Part shown: positions 18,388-27,620 of the stretch, piece after piece
How the letters are laid out: each line of letters begins with the position of its first letter
Numbering within the stretch: position 1 is the stretch's first letter
NCBI RefSeq assembly: GCF_001687605.2
Contig: NZ_CP016539.2
Span: 2,200,501-2,264,500 of the forward strand
Direction of reading: 5' to 3'
DNA: 64,000 nt
From: Planococcus plakortidis
GTDB taxonomy: Bacteria > Bacillota > Bacilli > Bacillales_A > Planococcaceae
Translations under genes and position numbers: made by a program
Notes under the pieces: model-generated
Databases searched by the model: none
The model's input: only the letters and a program-made list of their open reading frames with translations
Told to the model about the DNA's origin: nothing

Positions 18388-19038
18388 TTAAAATCCAAGG
18401 CGGTTGCGCACTTCAGCCGTATAGTTCTGGCTGATGGGAATCATCGAGCCGTCGCGTAAAGTCAATACATAGTTCGACGCGACGTCTTTTGCTATTTCTT
18501 CTATATAATGCACGTTGACGATGAACGACCGGTGGACGGACAGGAAATAATCAGGCAATTGTTCTTTCAAGTTTTTCAATGTCCGGCTTGAACAATAGGA
18601 TTCTTCATCTGCAAAGAACCAGGTCTTCTTTTGGCTGCTTTCGATATGGGAGACTTTCTCGACAGGCACCGGGCGCCAACTGTCGTCTTGCTTGCCTGTC
18701 AAAAAGGCGAGCGGCTTTTTTCTTCCCACCACGTAATCCGGCGGCAATGTAATGACCAGCACCGCATCCCGGTTATCGATGGTGATCGGATAGCCGATGC
18801 CGTAATAAGCAGATCCAAGAACCGCTTCTTCGACATACATTTCGACTTTGCTGCCTTCTTTCGCAACACGAGCCGCGATGGTACCGGATGACACGGGCTG
18901 CCCTTCTGTGATGGAGAGATCGTGGACGCCCGCCTTATAGTAGATATAGTGATTTTCGGCCGCAACCGCGATCGACGCCTCTTTCGGGATCCAGTCCCCG
19001 ATGATGAATCCTACCTGTTCCAATACAGTGTTTGCCAT
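18388..19038 (-). CDS. LytTR-family transcriptional regulator
   Basis: About 216 residues. The C-terminal ~100 residues form a LytTR DNA-binding domain (VEKVSHIESSQKKTWFFADEES, LPDYFLSVHRSFIVNVHYIEEI, GSMIPISQNY). The N-terminal half is a globular input domain (YYKAGVHDL...GYPITIDNRDAVLVITLPP) resembling small sensor folds; it is not a response-regulator receiver. I chose the ATG at 19038 (MANTVLE), with AAGGGG eight bases upstream. It is divergent from aceA-aceB, and two LytTR-type boxes lie in the gap, so it probably controls the glyoxylate shunt. That link is inference from position and motif. Confidence 0.82.
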   Translation of the reverse strand: MANTVLEQVGFIIGDWIPKEASIAVAAENHYIYYKAGVHDLSITEGQPVSSGTIAARVAKEGSKVEMYVEEAVLGSAYYGIGYPITIDNRDAVLVITLPPDYVVGRKKPLAFLTGKQDDSWRPVPVEKVSHIESSQKKTWFFADEESYCSSRTLKNLKEQLPDYFLSVHRSFIVNVHYIEEIAKDVASNYVLTLRDGSMIPISQNYTAEVRNRLGF

Positions 19039-19157
19039 GGTCATTTCCCCTTCCAAGTTCATTCGTCCGAATATTCCGCCTTTTATCCGCTTATATCGTC
19101 TTTCGTCATTTTTTCAGGACAGGCTGAATATTCTGTTATATATTAATATACATCAAA

Positions 19158-19181
19158 ACAAACTGTATTAATACAGTTGAT
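19158..19181. promoter_or_regulatory. Palindromic operator with two inverted LytTR-like boxes upstream of aceA
   Basis: AACTGTATTAATACAGTT (19161-19178) is a perfect 18-base palindrome. Each arm extends into a match to the LytTR half-site consensus [TA][AC][CA]GTTN[AG][TG]: ACAGTTGAT on the plus strand (19173-19181) and ACAGTTTGT on the minus strand (19158-19166). It lies 37-60 bases before the aceA start. Confidence 0.6.
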
Positions 19182-19217
19182 TTCAAAAAATATTTATACC
19201 GGAAAGGGATGGTTGGA

Positions 19218-20510
19218 ATGGTAAACAAACAACAGCAAATCGAGGAATTGAACAAAGCATGGCAGGAAGATAAACGCTGGGAAAACATCGAGCGTCCATA
19301 TACAGCGGAAGATGTCGTTAAACTCCGCGGATCGGTCATGATCGAGCATACACTTGCAAAACGCGGTGCAGATCGCCTCTACCGCCAGATCAACGAAATG
19401 CCTTTCGTAAACGCTCTTGGCGCACTTACCGGCAACCAGGCTGTGCAGCAAGTGAAAGCTGGGCTTCAGGCAATTTACTTGAGCGGCTGGCAAGTAGCAG
19501 CGGATGCCAACTCCGCTGGCCAGATGTACCCCGACCAAAGCTTGTACCCGGTTAACTCAGTTCCGGATGTTGTCCGCAAAATCAACCGTGCGCTTCAACG
19601 TGCTGACCAAATCGATAGCGTGGAAAACACGGAAGGCTTCGACTGGTTCGCACCGATCGTCGCGGATGCTGAAGCTGGCTTCGGCGGACCGCTTAACGTA
19701 TACGAATTGATGAAGTCGATGATCGAAGCTGGCGCAGCTGGCGTCCACTTTGAAGATCAACTCGCTTCCGAGAAAAAATGCGGACACCTTGGCGGTAAAG
19801 TATTGTTGCCGACTCAAAACGCAGTGAAAAACCTCGTCTCCGCAAGACTTGCAGCTGACGTGATGGGCGTTCCGACACTGATCATCGCCCGCACCGATGC
19901 GGACGCAGCGGATTTGATCACAAGCGACATCGATGAGCGCGACCACCAGTTCATCACCGGCGAACGCACTCCGGAAGGCTTCTACCGCACGAATGCCGGT
20001 ATCGATCAAGCAATCGCCCGTGGCCTTGCTTATGCACCATACGCTGACTTGATCTGGTGCGAAACGTCCCATCCGAACTTGGAAGAAGCACAGCAATTCG
20101 CTGATGCGATCCACGCCCAGTTCCCTGGCAAGATGCTTGCGTACAACTGCTCGCCTTCATTCAACTGGGCTGCGAAGCTTGATGAGGAAACCATCGCGAA
20201 ATACCAAGTCGAACTTGGCAAGATGGGCTACAAATTCCAATTCGTTACACTTGCAGGTTTCCATGCACTCAACCACAGCATGTTCGAACTGGCATACGAC
20301 TACAAAGACAACGGCATGGCCGCTTACTCGAAATTGCAGCAAGCTGAATTCGCTTCCGAATCGAAAGGCTACACAGCAACGCGCCACCAGCGTGAAGTGG
20401 GTACTGGCTACTTCGATGAAATCTCGCAAATCGTTTCTGGCGGAACAAGCTCAACGACCGCGATGCAAGGTTCTACTGAAACCGAGCAATTCCAGACAGT
20501 GAAAGGGTGA
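19218..20510 (+). CDS. aceA: Isocitrate lyase
   Basis: About 430 residues. It splits isocitrate to glyoxylate and succinate, the first glyoxylate-shunt step. The signature KKCGHLGG (nucleophilic cysteine at about residue 188) is intact. [17 protein letters not shown] supplies the metal and substrate aspartates, and YNCSPSFNW is the family's conserved C-terminal substrate loop. I chose the ATG at 19218 (MVNKQQQ), with GGAAAGGG at a proper distance; the in-frame ATG at 19209 lies too close to that site. It is co-transcribed with aceB, whose start is five bases after its stop. Codon usage looks like that of a highly expressed gene. Confidence 0.96.
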   Translation: MVNKQQQIEELNKAWQEDKRWENIERPYTAEDVVKLRGSVMIEHTLAKRGADRLYRQINEMPFVNALGALTGNQAVQQVKAGLQAIYLSGWQVAADANSAGQMYPDQSLYPVNSVPDVVRKINRALQRADQIDSVENTEGFDWFAPIVADAEAGFGGPLNVYELMKSMIEAGAAGVHFEDQLASEKKCGHLGGKVLLPTQNAVKNLVSARLAADVMGVPTLIIARTDADAADLITSDIDERDHQFITGERTPEGFYRTNAGIDQAIARGLAYAPYADLIWCETSHPNLEEAQQFADAIHAQFPGKMLAYNCSPSFNWAAKLDEETIAKYQVELGKMGYKFQFVTLAGFHALNHSMFELAYDYKDNGMAAYSKLQQAEFASESKGYTATRHQREVGTGYFDEISQIVSGGTSSTTAMQGSTETEQFQTVKG

Positions 20511-20515
20511 TTTGA

Positions 20516-22108
20516 TTGCTGACGAAATCGAATGTACAGATTACAGGTGAAGCGGTTCCAGGCAGGGAGGAAATCCTGACTCCTGAAGCGCTGGAGTTCA
20601 TTGAAAAGCTGCACACTCGTTTCGACAAGCGTCGGATCGAACTTCTGGAAAAACGCCAGGTGCGCCAACAAGAACTCGATAGCGGCAAGAAACTTGATTT
20701 TCTTCCTGAAACGAAAGAGATCCGTGAAGGGGACTGGAAAATCGCTCCCCTCCCGGAAGATATGAAAGACCGCCGGGTGGAAATCACCGGCCCGACCAAC
20801 CGCAAAATGCTCATCAACGCGCTGAACTCCGGCGCGAAGATGTTCATGGCGGACCTTGAAGACGCGACAGCGCCAAGCTGGTTCAACGTCATCGACGGAC
20901 AGGTCAATTTGCGCGACGCGATTCGCCGCCAAATCGATTTTACAGCCCCTGAAACCGGCAAGAAATATGCGCTCAATGAAGAAACGGCCGTCTTGATGGT
21001 ACGCCCGCGAGGCTGGCATCTACCCGAGAAGAACCTTCTCATTGACGGAAAACCGACTTCCGGCAGCCTGGTCGACTTCGGGCTTTACTTTTTCCATAAT
21101 GCCAAGGAATTGATTGACCGCGGAACCGGCCCTTACTTCTATTTGCCGAAACTTGAGAGCCATCTGGAAGCACGCCTTTGGAACGACGTGTTCATCTTTG
21201 CACAAGATGAGCTCGGCATCCCGCAAGGCACAATCCGGGCGACGGTGTTGATCGAGACGATCATGGCGGCATTCGAAATGGATGAAATCCTCTATGAACT
21301 GCGCGACCATTCCGCCGGCCTCAACTGCGGCCGCTGGGATTACATCTTCTCGGTCATCAAACGGATGCGCAACAATCCGGATTATATCTTCCCGGACCGC
21401 TCGCAAGTGACGATGACAGTTCCATTCATGAAGGCGTACACCTCCCTTTGCATCAAAACCTGCCACCGACGAGGCGCTCCGGCGATGGGCGGAATGGCTG
21501 CCCAAATCCCAGTCAAAGGCGATGACGAAGCCAACACGGCCGCTTTCAACAAAGTCGCTGAAGACAAACGCCGTGAAGTGACGGACGGCCACGACGGCAC
21601 TTGGGTCGCCCACCCAGGAATGGTGCAGACGGCGATGGAGCAATTCGATAAGTATATGCCGACACCGAACCAGATCGACAAACAGCGCGACGATGTCCAC
21701 GTGACAGCGGAGCAATTGGTGGAAGTACCGGAAGGCTCGATCACTGAAGAAGGCCTCCGCTCCAATATCTCGGTCGGCATCCAGTATATCGCCTCTTGGC
21801 TTTCCGGAAACGGCGCTGCACCAATCAATCATTTGATGGAAGACGCGGCGACAGCGGAAATTTCCCGCTCCCAAGTATGGCAATGGATCCGCCATCCAAA
21901 AGGCGTTTTAGAAGATGGCCGCAAAGTCGACGTCAGCTTGTTCCACGAAGTCATCGAACAAGAAGATGCGGCAATCAAACAAGCGGTCGGTGAAGAACGC
22001 TATAACACCGGACACTACGCGGAAGCCCGCGAGTTGTTTACAAGTCTCACGTTGCAAAGTGATTTTGCTGAATTCTTGACGCTGCCAGGGTACGAAAAAC
22101 TAACCTAA
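20516..22108 (+). CDS. aceB: Malate synthase A
   Basis: 530 residues. It condenses glyoxylate with acetyl-CoA to malate and completes the shunt begun by AceA. Family features are [10 protein letters not shown] (catalytic region), [37 protein letters not shown] and the C-terminal helical plug with the catalytic aspartate region [19 protein letters not shown]. It uses a TTG start at 20516, with AAAGGGTGA upstream. Together with aceA it lets the cell grow on acetate or fatty acids. Confidence 0.95.
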   Translation: MLTKSNVQITGEAVPGREEILTPEALEFIEKLHTRFDKRRIELLEKRQVRQQELDSGKKLDFLPETKEIREGDWKIAPLPEDMKDRRVEITGPTNRKMLINALNSGAKMFMADLEDATAPSWFNVIDGQVNLRDAIRRQIDFTAPETGKKYALNEETAVLMVRPRGWHLPEKNLLIDGKPTSGSLVDFGLYFFHNAKELIDRGTGPYFYLPKLESHLEARLWNDVFIFAQDELGIPQGTIRATVLIETIMAAFEMDEILYELRDHSAGLNCGRWDYIFSVIKRMRNNPDYIFPDRSQVTMTVPFMKAYTSLCIKTCHRRGAPAMGGMAAQIPVKGDDEANTAAFNKVAEDKRREVTDGHDGTWVAHPGMVQTAMEQFDKYMPTPNQIDKQRDDVHVTAEQLVEVPEGSITEEGLRSNISVGIQYIASWLSGNGAAPINHLMEDAATAEISRSQVWQWIRHPKGVLEDGRKVDVSLFHEVIEQEDAAIKQAVGEERYNTGHYAEARELFTSLTLQSDFAEFLTLPGYEKLT

Positions 22109-22126
22109 CAACTGGAGGAGATCACT

Positions 22127-22255
22127 ATGAAAAACATGCAAACATTTGAAACGCGTACACGCAAAGAATGCCGGGAATGCGGTTGTGAAATCAAGGAACG
22201 CCGCGAATCGATCATCTATGAATGCGAACGCTGCATCGCGAATAAAGACGAATAG
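22127..22255 (+). CDS. Small zinc-ribbon protein, YhfH-like
   Basis: A 42-residue ORF with GGAGGAG seven bases ahead of its ATG. It carries two Cys-x2-Cys pairs (CRECGCE and CERC) separated by about 15 residues, the pattern of a tiny treble-clef or zinc ribbon, and is charged throughout. B. subtilis YhfH is of the same size and pattern. It lies 18 bases after aceB and before the terminator, so it is co-transcribed with the glyoxylate shunt. Function unknown. Confidence 0.8.
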   Translation: MKNMQTFETRTRKECRECGCEIKERRESIIYECERCIANKDE

Positions 22256-22261
22256 ATAGTA

Positions 22262-22295
22262 AAAAGGGAGATCCGATTTCGGATCTCCCTTTTCT
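22262..22295. terminator. Bidirectional terminator at the end of the ace operon
   Basis: A perfect stem, AAAAGGGAGATCCGA (22262-22276) with its complement (22279-22293), has a two-base spacer and A/T flanks on both sides. Confidence 0.92.
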
Positions 22296-22300
22296 ATCGA

Positions 22301-22594
22301 TCATTCCTGGTTCGATGCTTCAATGCGGTAGCTTTCATCAGCTTCGATGGCGTTGAAGATATTGATATAGCGCATGCCTTGCGGCGAAGCTTCTTCCGGT
22401 GCTTCGTCTTCATCAAGGACTTCTTTGAGTGGTTGCTTGACCGGCTCTTCGACTGTCGCATCGTAATCTTCCATCAAACTTTGCAGTTCACCGTAAGAAT
22501 CGATGCCTTTGGATTTTTTCACTTGTTCAAACAGCCGGTCCGATTCGTCTTGCGTCAACTCCACATAACCGACCGTGATTCGTTGCTTTGCCAT
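22301..22594 (-). CDS. Hypothetical acidic protein
   Basis: About 97 residues. I chose the ATG at 22594 (MAKQRITVGYVEL), with GGAGGGG six bases ahead; the open frame continues 159 bases upstream but overlaps the promoter of the neighbour and has no site. An N-terminal ~40 residues of probable alpha/beta structure (LTQDESDRLFEQVKKSKGIDSYGELQ) precede an acidic linker (EEPVKQPLKEVLDEDEAPEE) and a short conserved-looking tail (GMRYINIFNAIEADESYRIE). Not recognised. Confidence 0.7.
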   Translation of the reverse strand: MAKQRITVGYVELTQDESDRLFEQVKKSKGIDSYGELQSLMEDYDATVEEPVKQPLKEVLDEDEAPEEASPQGMRYINIFNAIEADESYRIEASNQE

Positions 22595-22657
22595 GTCTAC
22601 CCCTCCAGCTTCATTGTTTCTTTTCCATACCCTTGGAAAGAAAAAGGCTAAACATGC

Positions 22658-22687
22658 TTGGTGAAAACTGGAGATTTCCGCTATGAT
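22658..22687 (+). promoter_or_regulatory. Candidate sigma-A promoter for the HAD gene
   Basis: TTGGTG (22658-22663) and TATGAT (22682-22687) with 18-base spacing, about 35 bases before the ATG. Confidence 0.45.
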
Positions 22688-22721
22688 GGAAACAGCAGGA
22701 AAATGAGAATGGAGGGATAAT

Positions 22722-23381
22722 ATGCGTGTCGCCATATTCGATTTCGATGGCACTTTATATGCAAAAGAAACATTTCAATTGATGATGGACCATTTGAAAA
22801 ACCACTCGGTCCATAGCCGCAGATACCGCAAATTCTACCGCGCCATCATGCCGCCTTATCTCGGCCATAAACTGAAGATCTATCCGGAAGCAAAGATGCG
22901 TGCCCGTTCCGTCCAGGCCTATCTTGCAGCGCTCGAGACCTTCTCGAAACAGGAGCTGGAAGAATACTTCGGGGAAATCGCCGAGCTCATGCACGATGAT
23001 TTCAATCACGAAGTCGTCGAGCGCCTGAAGCGGCATGTGTCCAATGATGATTATTGCATGCTTGTATCGGGCGCATTCACGCCGCTCTTGCATGCCGTAA
23101 CGAAAGAATTACCGATCAAAAAAATCATCGGCACGGAAGTTCCCTACGTTGCGGATGTTCTAGACCACAAAACACCGGTCGTCCATATCCAGGGGCCTTT
23201 GAAAACAGAGAAGATCCTCGAGGAACTCGGCGATGCGCCGGTCGATTGGCAAAACAGCTATGCTTACGGCGACAGCCTGTCAGATGTCCCGGTCCTGGAA
23301 CTCGTCGGCCATCCCGTCGCTGTGCGCCCTGAAGCCCGCCTCCGCACACTCGCTTCCGAACGCAACTGGGAAATTATCTAA
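22722..23381 (+). CDS. HAD-family phosphatase, SerB-like (subfamily IB)
   Basis: 219 residues. Motif I FDFDGTL is at the very N-terminus with both aspartates, motif II is MLVSGAFTP, and motif III/IV is AYGDSLSDVPVL. The all-helical cap between residues 20 and 100 is typical of IB enzymes such as phosphoserine phosphatase. It probably hydrolyses a small phosphomonoester; the substrate cannot be read. GGAGGG lies before the ATG. It is a single gene flanked by its own promoter and terminator. Confidence 0.85.
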   Translation: MRVAIFDFDGTLYAKETFQLMMDHLKNHSVHSRRYRKFYRAIMPPYLGHKLKIYPEAKMRARSVQAYLAALETFSKQELEEYFGEIAELMHDDFNHEVVERLKRHVSNDDYCMLVSGAFTPLLHAVTKELPIKKIIGTEVPYVADVLDHKTPVVHIQGPLKTEKILEELGDAPVDWQNSYAYGDSLSDVPVLELVGHPVAVRPEARLRTLASERNWEII

Positions 23382-23411
23382 AAAGAGCCGCACATAGCGG
23401 CTCTTTTTTTA
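23382..23411. terminator. Terminator after the HAD gene
   Basis: AAAGAGCCG (23382-23390) pairs with CGGCTCTTT (23398-23406) and is followed by further T residues. It also covers the stop of the convergent ABC permease gene. Confidence 0.9.
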
Positions 23412-24512
23412 TGAAGCGCTGCGCCATTCCATCAAACGGATGGCGATCGCCATGCAGATGCTGCCGAAACCAAGCAATAGCAAGAGCGGCATCGCGACCG
23501 CCTGGAGGCCGTTTCCGTAGACGGCAACACTTGTTAAGGCCTGTAAGCCATAAGTGATCGGCAATGCTTTCGATATTGCCAGCAGGATTTCATTGGTCAC
23601 CAGCTCAATCGGCCAGAACGCACCGCCCATCATCGCCATCCCGGTCGCGACAATCGGGATGACGGCACCGAGCTGTTGCGGTTTGGTGATGAGCGAGATG
23701 ATCAATAACCCCAATGCGACGATGGAAAATGTGTAACATGCCGCGATGGCGATCAATAGCCAGAACCGGTCCCCCAGCTCAAAGCCGAACGCAAAGCGGA
23801 ACAACAGGAAAATGAGCGTAATCTGGAAAAACCCGATCAAAAAGCTATAGCCGAGATGCCCAAGATACATTTGCCATTTCCGGACCGGTGAAATGATCAT
23901 CCGGCTCCAGGTACCTGTCCTTTTCTCATCCACGATGCGCACAAGGCTGAACATGATCGTATAGATGACGAAGAACAGGGTCATGCCGAACAATAGCTGG
24001 AGCTGCCCGTTGTATTGAAAACTGTCTTCCACGCCTTGCAGCGATTCGACCGATAGCGTCAGGGCCGGGTCCGCCAATGAAGATTCCACATCCGCCCTGA
24101 TCCCCGGTGTTGTTTGCTCCGCCTGTTCCAGACGCAATTCTTCTGAATAGATGCGGCGAAGAAACGAATCCAGCGCAAATCGCGCAGGGTCTTCCCTGCC
24201 GACTAGTAAACGGTAATCAGTTTCAAGCAAATTGACCGCTTGCGAGACGTCCCCTTCCGCTACATACGATCGGGCTTCAGGTTCTGTCATTAATTCAAAC
24301 TGAAATTGATCTCCATCGTTCAAGCGCTCAAGCCACGTTTGCGCTTGCCGCCCGTTCATCGATTCCTCTGCATAGACTGGAACCATTTGTGGCCCGCTTT
24401 GCCCGCCTGCCGCTGTGACGGAGACGAAAATGACGGTCAACCCGAACATCGCCAAAACAAGGAGAGGTTTGCGGTAAAAACGGCGCCATTGCAGCAAGAA
24501 TACTGCTTTCAT
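23409..24512 (-). CDS. ABC-2 type export permease (second of the pair)
   Basis: About 367 residues. One N-terminal membrane helix (LLVLAMFGLTVIFVS) leads to a ~190-residue extracellular domain, then five further helices, with VRIVDEKRTGTWSRMIISPV as the cytoplasmic coupling segment. This is the ABC-2 drug/daunorubicin export layout. I chose the ATG at 24512 (MKAVFLLQWRR), with GGGGGG upstream; it overlaps the previous permease stop as ATGA. It forms a heterodimer partner with the upstream permease and ATPase. Confidence 0.88.
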   Translation of the reverse strand: MKAVFLLQWRRFYRKPLLVLAMFGLTVIFVSVTAAGGQSGPQMVPVYAEESMNGRQAQTWLERLNDGDQFQFELMTEPEARSYVAEGDVSQAVNLLETDYRLLVGREDPARFALDSFLRRIYSEELRLEQAEQTTPGIRADVESSLADPALTLSVESLQGVEDSFQYNGQLQLLFGMTLFFVIYTIMFSLVRIVDEKRTGTWSRMIISPVRKWQMYLGHLGYSFLIGFFQITLIFLLFRFAFGFELGDRFWLLIAIAACYTFSIVALGLLIISLITKPQQLGAVIPIVATGMAMMGGAFWPIELVTNEILLAISKALPITYGLQALTSVAVYGNGLQAVAMPLLLLLGFGSICMAIAIRLMEWRSAS

Positions 24513-25768
24513 GCCGTTCCCCCCTTTCTCGGAAATAAGGCAAGTGCCAATGACAGAAACACTGCTGCTACGATTGCAATGCGCATGAGCGGCTCCCACA
24601 ATTGGCCGAAATCCGGTTCCAGTAACCAGGAAAAATAGGCGGACAGTGCCGCTCCGTTCGGTGTCCAGTTGCCGATTGCCCAAAGCATTTCCGGCATCCC
24701 GTCAAGCGGCATAAAACTGCCGCCGACAAACGCCATCAGGGAAATGACGCCGCCTGAGAAAATCGCCGGCACCGCATCACTTTCAAGCCTTAAGGTTATC
24801 GCTACCATCAAAGCGGCAAGACAGCCAACCGAAAGTGCCAATGTGATGGAAATGATGGCGATCCCCGACCAAAAAGCCCAGGAATCGGCTGCAAACGTCT
24901 GGAACAACAGCGCCGATAAACCGAATAACAAAGCCAGCTGCACGGTGACGATGGCAGCTGCAGCAATGGCTTTGCCCGTTAAATACAATAGCGGCGGGCG
25001 GTCCGACAAACGGATGCGGTCGAAAACCATCTGCTTTTGTTCAAGGTTTGCCTGTCCTGCAATCGTAGACCCTACAAACAACACGAACATGACAGCCATG
25101 CCGACCGTGTAATATTGAAAGGAAGTGATCGGTTGCCGTGCGGTGATCGTTTCGATGCCGCCCGATACTTCCGCTGCCGCTTCCCGTCCTGACAGCCTGG
25201 AAATCGAGGCTTCAAAATTCACTGTGCGGACAAATTCCTGCAGTATGGAATGAAGGACATCCGTTTGCGGCGAAGACAGATCCGCCACCAATAATTCCAA
25301 TTTCCCTCCTCCACTCGAGCCGAATAACATATTTCTCAAGGAATCTTCCGTAAAACCTTCCGGCAAGGTGATGACGGCATCCACGGTTTCTTCATCCAGG
25401 CTTTCTTGTGCCTGTGCCCGGGCCATCCGTTCGACCGTAATCAATTCACTTAAATTTTCATCTTCCAAAAGCGAGATAAGCATCTTCTGCGGACTGGCCG
25501 ATTGGGCCGCTTGTTTCAAAGCCTGTACTTGTCCTGGAGGCAACCCCATTTGCCCGATTTCGTTCTGAATTGATGCCACTGCCTGTGCTTCGTCTTCTTC
25601 CGCAACGAGTGCAATGTCCATTTCCAAGGCTTCCAAGTCCCCCGAAAAAATGCCGCGCAGTGAAAAGCCGAGTATCGCAATGAGCAAGAATGGCATCGCC
25701 AACAGAATCAATAACTCGGAACGGTCACGGAGCAATAGCATGATGTCTTTCACTAGAAAAGCATTCAT
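24509..25768 (-). CDS. ABC-2 type export permease (first of the pair)
   Basis: 419 residues with the same plan as its neighbour: one N-terminal helix (LILLAMPFLLIAILGFSL), a long extracellular domain with a Gln/Ala-rich part, then membrane helices from about residue 225 (YTVGMAVMFVLFVGSTI). The coupling helix is EQKQMVFDRIRLSDRPPL. GAGGAGGG precedes the ATG at 25768. The ATPase gene ends 12 bases upstream, so ATPase and two permeases form one transcript. The exported substrate is unknown; peptide or drug export is typical. Confidence 0.88.
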   Translation of the reverse strand: MNAFLVKDIMLLLRDRSELLILLAMPFLLIAILGFSLRGIFSGDLEALEMDIALVAEEDEAQAVASIQNEIGQMGLPPGQVQALKQAAQSASPQKMLISLLEDENLSELITVERMARAQAQESLDEETVDAVITLPEGFTEDSLRNMLFGSSGGGKLELLVADLSSPQTDVLHSILQEFVRTVNFEASISRLSGREAAAEVSGGIETITARQPITSFQYYTVGMAVMFVLFVGSTIAGQANLEQKQMVFDRIRLSDRPPLLYLTGKAIAAAAIVTVQLALLFGLSALLFQTFAADSWAFWSGIAIISITLALSVGCLAALMVAITLRLESDAVPAIFSGGVISLMAFVGGSFMPLDGMPEMLWAIGNWTPNGAALSAYFSWLLEPDFGQLWEPLMRIAIVAAVFLSLALALFPRKGGTA

Positions 25769-25780
25769 TCCGCTCCCTCC

Positions 25781-26712
25781 TCAATCCCTTAATTTCCTTC
25801 CGGTCAACCGCAGGAAGACATCTTCCAGTGTCGGCGTCTGGACATTGACATTGACCACTTGTGCACCGTACCGCTCCGCTTCATGGAACAAAGCCGCAAG
25901 CAATCTCGTGCCTTTCGGGATGATCAGCTTCACGCTTCGTTCCTCGACTGTCGAGTGCTGGACACCCTCCATTCCACTGAGTTTCGTGAAGAGTTCCGGA
26001 TAATTTTGGTCGAACTCGATCAGCACCGTTTCCCGGTCGGACAGGATCGCTTTCAGTTCTTCCTTCGTTCCTTCCGCAATGACTTTTCCGTGGTCCATGA
26101 TGTAGACACGGTCACAGAGTTTTTCTACTTCTTCCATGTAGTGGCTCGTATACAGGACAGTCATCCCTTCATCGCGGTTAAGTTTGCGGATGGTTTCCAA
26201 TAGATGGTTGCGCGATTGCGGGTCGATGCCGACGGTCGGCTCATCCATGATGAGTATTTCGGGTTCATGCATCATCGCTGCCGCCAGATTGACTCTCCGC
26301 TGCATGCCCCTGAATAATTCTTGACTAGCTCTTTTTTCCGATCCGTCAAACCGACGAGCTCCAGCACGTAATCGATTCGCTGTTCGAGCCTGTTTCCCGA
26401 TAAACCATACAGCCGGCCGAAGAACTTCAAGTTCTCATAGGCGCTCAACTCTTCGTATAAGGCGATTTTTTGTGGGACGACGCCAAGCACACGGCGCATT
26501 TCGGCAGGCTTTTTCAACACGCTCTTGCCATTGAGCCTGACATCGCCCGAGCTCGGTTTCATCAAAGTGGAGATCATGGCGATCGCGGTCGACTTGCCTG
26601 CCCCGTTCGGCCCTAATAGCCCGACCGACTCCCCCTGCCTGAGCACCAAACTCACTTCATCGACTGCGATGGTGTCTTTGAACTTTTTTGTCAGCTGATC
26701 CGTTTCGAGCAT
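25781..26712 (-). pseudogene. ABC transporter ATPase, frameshifted in the signature motif
   Basis: The ATG at 26712 (GGAGG upstream) opens a standard ABC ATPase: Walker A GPNGAGKST, then the Q-loop region VPQKIALYEELSAYENL. At the signature, TAT TCA is followed by four Gs where five would give YSGGMQRRVNLA; the frame shifts at 26307-26310 and stops about ten codons later. The remainder continues in another frame (25781-26305) with MQRRVNLAAAMMHEP, Walker B ILIMDEPTVGID and the H-loop TSHYMEE. All parts of one ~310-residue ATPase are present, so it was intact recently or the read is wrong. It heads the exporter operon. Confidence 0.88.
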
Positions 26713-26834
26713 AAGGCACCTCCGATCTTAAAACTCTTGTTACATCTATCCTACTGCTTTTCACATAAAATGCCATAATATTCTATAAAAACATCCACGC
26801 TTTTAAGAAGGAAACCTTGTGCTGCCATATGCAT

Positions 26835-26866
26835 AAAAAAGACAGAGCTCACAGGCTCTGTCTTTT
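26835..26866 (-). terminator. Terminator after pcp
   Basis: AAAAGACAGAGC (26837-26848) pairs with GCTCTGTCTTTT (26855-26866), six-base loop, A tract on the left for the leftward pcp transcript. Confidence 0.85.
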
Positions 26867-26872
26867 CGGGTT

Positions 26873-27487
26873 TCATTCCATTTCTTCAGCTATCGTGCCC
26901 AAGCAGATCCGCACGCCTTTCAGTAGGTCTTCATGGGACCAGCTGGGCAATTTCCCGTGTTCGATCGCCAATTGGTGGTCTGCCGGGATGTGGATGAATC
27001 CTGACAGCATGCCCGGCTTGTTCACGGCGGCATAATGAAGTCCTTCATACATAATGTTATTGCATAGATATGCACCGGCTGTATTGGAAATCTCCGCTGG
27101 CAACCCCGCCTGAAGCAATGCCTGTGTCATCTTACGCACCGGTAAAGTCGAGAGATAGGCATCGGGCCCATGTGCAAAAACCGGTTCATCGACCGGCCGG
27201 TATCCCTCGTTATCCACATCGCCGTCCTTGACGTTGAGTGCGACACGCTCGGGAGTCATCTTGTAACGTCCAGCTGCCAGCCCTAACGAAACAACTGCAT
27301 CAGGCTTCAAGTCATCGATCCATCGCAGGATCAATTCACCCGAGCGATTGAAATCGACTGGCAAGATGCGGCTGATGATGCGATATCCGCCAATCTGTGC
27401 CCCATCCAACTTCTCCGCGATTCTCATTGTTGGGTTGATTGTGTAATTCAAGAAAGGTTCAAACCCTGTCAAAAGCAAAGTTTTCAT
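26873..27487 (-). CDS. pcp: Pyrrolidone-carboxylate (pyroglutamyl) peptidase
   Basis: A 204-residue cytosolic cysteine peptidase (family C15) that removes N-terminal pyroglutamate from peptides. The catalytic triad sits at the family positions: E80 (KMTPERVA), C142 (AGAYLCN) and H166 (GFIHIP). N-terminal TGFEPFLNYTINPT is also family-typical. GGAG lies before the ATG at 27487. A single-gene unit with its own terminator. Confidence 0.95.
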   Translation of the reverse strand: MKTLLLTGFEPFLNYTINPTMRIAEKLDGAQIGGYRIISRILPVDFNRSGELILRWIDDLKPDAVVSLGLAAGRYKMTPERVALNVKDGDVDNEGYRPVDEPVFAHGPDAYLSTLPVRKMTQALLQAGLPAEISNTAGAYLCNNIMYEGLHYAAVNKPGMLSGFIHIPADHQLAIEHGKLPSWSHEDLLKGVRICLGTIAEEME

Positions 27488-27620
27488 TTGTCCACACTCC
27501 AGTTTTCTGAAATATTTGAATTAATAATTATTCATAAATATGTATAAAAACTCTTTCTCTTGTTCTTATGTCGTGTTAAGATTCATTCTATCGAATAAAC
27601 ATACAACGGAGGGAATTATT

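Noticed and set aside
20408-21895. Long minus-strand frames over aceA and aceB
   Set aside because: Shadows of strongly biased codons in highly expressed genes; no independent signals.
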